Virus record (IMG/VR): IMGVR_UViG_3300017991_005540
Location: 1-29,142 of that record
Strand: one strand, 5' to 3'
Source: a virus
DNA: 29,142 nucleotides
Each line of letters starts with the position of its first letter. The first letter of the stretch is position 1. The notes below the pieces were generated by a model that saw only the letters and a program-made list of their open reading frames with translations, was not told the DNA's origin and ran no database searches. Below, piece after piece: positions 28,550 to 29,142 of the stretch. The position numbers and the translations under genes are program-made.

Positions 28550-29142
28550 CATTAGACCAAATTCATCATTGGTATCATCGGAATATAGATTTAAGAAATC
28601 GTGTTATCTACTTCGGACCTTGGCAGGCAGGCGAGGAAATGCTTGATGAGTTAAAAGAATGGGAAGTTAACGATTGGAGTATCTCAAATTTGATGAAGGG
28701 ATTATATCTACTTGATAACTCCAGTAAGAAGCCTATTACTATTATCTGGTGTAGTTATGGCGGTGATTATGATGCGGGGATGGCGGCTTATGATTTTATT
28801 AAGCATATTAGAAGTCCGGTACATATGAAGTGTTACGGTAGGGTTCGGTCAATGGGTACGATTATTTTACAGGCCTGTAAGAAAAGATTGGTATCTCCTA
28901 ATTGTTTGTTTTTAATTCATTACGGGGAAGCAGGTTGCGAGAAGAAGCACTCATTAGACTTTATCAATAGGGCTAAACACGATGAAAAATGTAATCGGGT
29001 GATGGAGGGAATTTATTTAAAACGGATTAAAGAGAAACACAAGAAATATACTCGGGATAAATTAAAGGACCAGATGAGGTTTGATAGATATATGACTCCA
29101 CACGAGGCGGTATATCTCGGGTTAGCGGATAGGGTGTTCTAA
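28543..29142 (+). CDS. ClpP-like serine protease
   Basis: A 199-residue protein, GTG start at 28543 overlapping the dNMP kinase stop (SD AGGAGA). ClpP-fold motifs: IIWCSYGGDYDAGMAAYDFI (68-87, oxyanion region), RVRSMGTIILQACKKR (catalytic S103), LIHYGEAG (H126), and KLKDQMRFDRYMTPHEAVYLGLADRVF (the likely Asp is D176). All three catalytic positions align with E. coli ClpP. In phages, ClpP-like proteins mostly mature the prohead, but this one follows nucleotide genes and no capsid gene is in view; regulated degradation of host proteins is the alternative. Confidence 0.84.
   Translation: MLTLDQIHHWYHRNIDLRNRVIYFGPWQAGEEMLDELKEWEVNDWSISNLMKGLYLLDNSSKKPITIIWCSYGGDYDAGMAAYDFIKHIRSPVHMKCYGRVRSMGTIILQACKKRLVSPNCLFLIHYGEAGCEKKHSLDFINRAKHDEKCNRVMEGIYLKRIKEKHKKYTRDKLKDQMRFDRYMTPHEAVYLGLADRVF

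Noticed and set aside
1-29142. tRNA genes
   Set aside because: I looked for T-arm type GGTTCGA motifs with flanking stems; the few matches (for example near 23857 and 14113) lie in genes or lack acceptor and anticodon stems.

Overview
The window reads as part of a dsDNA tailed phage or prophage genome with a lambda/siphovirus-type tail tip. All recognised genes lie on the + strand, are tightly packed, and often overlap as TAATG, TGATG or ATGA. The base composition is AT-rich, the genetic code is standard, and I see no tRNA, CRISPR array, integrase or transposase. A lipoprotein (o-spanin-like) gene in the lysis cassette points to a diderm (Gram-negative-type) host. The host cannot be named from the sequence; many genes look like those of uncultivated environmental phages.

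Layout. (1) 1-6503, tail tip: a gpM-like minor tail protein (5'-truncated), a gpL-like minor tail protein with a Cys cluster, a repeat-bearing tail protein, and a 1538-residue J-like tip protein whose last third is extraordinarily rich in cysteine (about 55 Cys in residues 1038-1506, against 7 in residues 1-1037). (2) 6518-9393, tail/lysis boundary: a GT9 (heptosyltransferase-like) glycosyltransferase, small coiled-coil and membrane proteins including a 28-residue one, a holin-like protein, an overlapping spanin-like pair, and a BppU-like Ig domain protein. Two intergenic segments here (8626-8707, 9401-9479) form long stems whose only imperfections are G.U pairs. (3) 9582-13638, first early operon from promoter P1: small unknown proteins, a minimal family X DNA polymerase, a secreted-type amidase endolysin, and several miniature zinc-binding proteins. 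(4) 13639-15029, two gene-poor stretches filled with a degenerate iteron (about AGTAAAGTAATCAAGTCTTA), flanking one conserved phage gene. (5) 15030-20495: DUF932-like protein, an HTH protein, ATP-dependent DNA ligase, a HExxH putative metallopeptidase and many small proteins, served by promoters P2 and P3. (6) 20538-29142, replication and nucleotide metabolism: promoter P4, a ribbon-helix-helix regulator, SNF2-family helicase, DnaC-like loader, DnaB-like helicase, DnaG-like primase, metallophosphoesterase, HAD nucleotidase-like protein, dNMP kinase and a ClpP-like serine protease.

How it fits together. Four promoters share TTGAC(A/T), a 16-17 bp spacer and TATATT. Three carry the exact 19-bp palindrome TATAATATGTTATATTATA over the spacer and -10, and P4 has a close variant. 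This looks like one early regulon, possibly controlled by the RHH protein encoded just downstream of P4. The primase, loader and helicase would form the replisome core, with ligase and mini-Pol X as a possible repair pair. The least explained parts are the cysteine-rich adhesin tip, the iteron/noncoding region, and the two structured intergenic RNAs.
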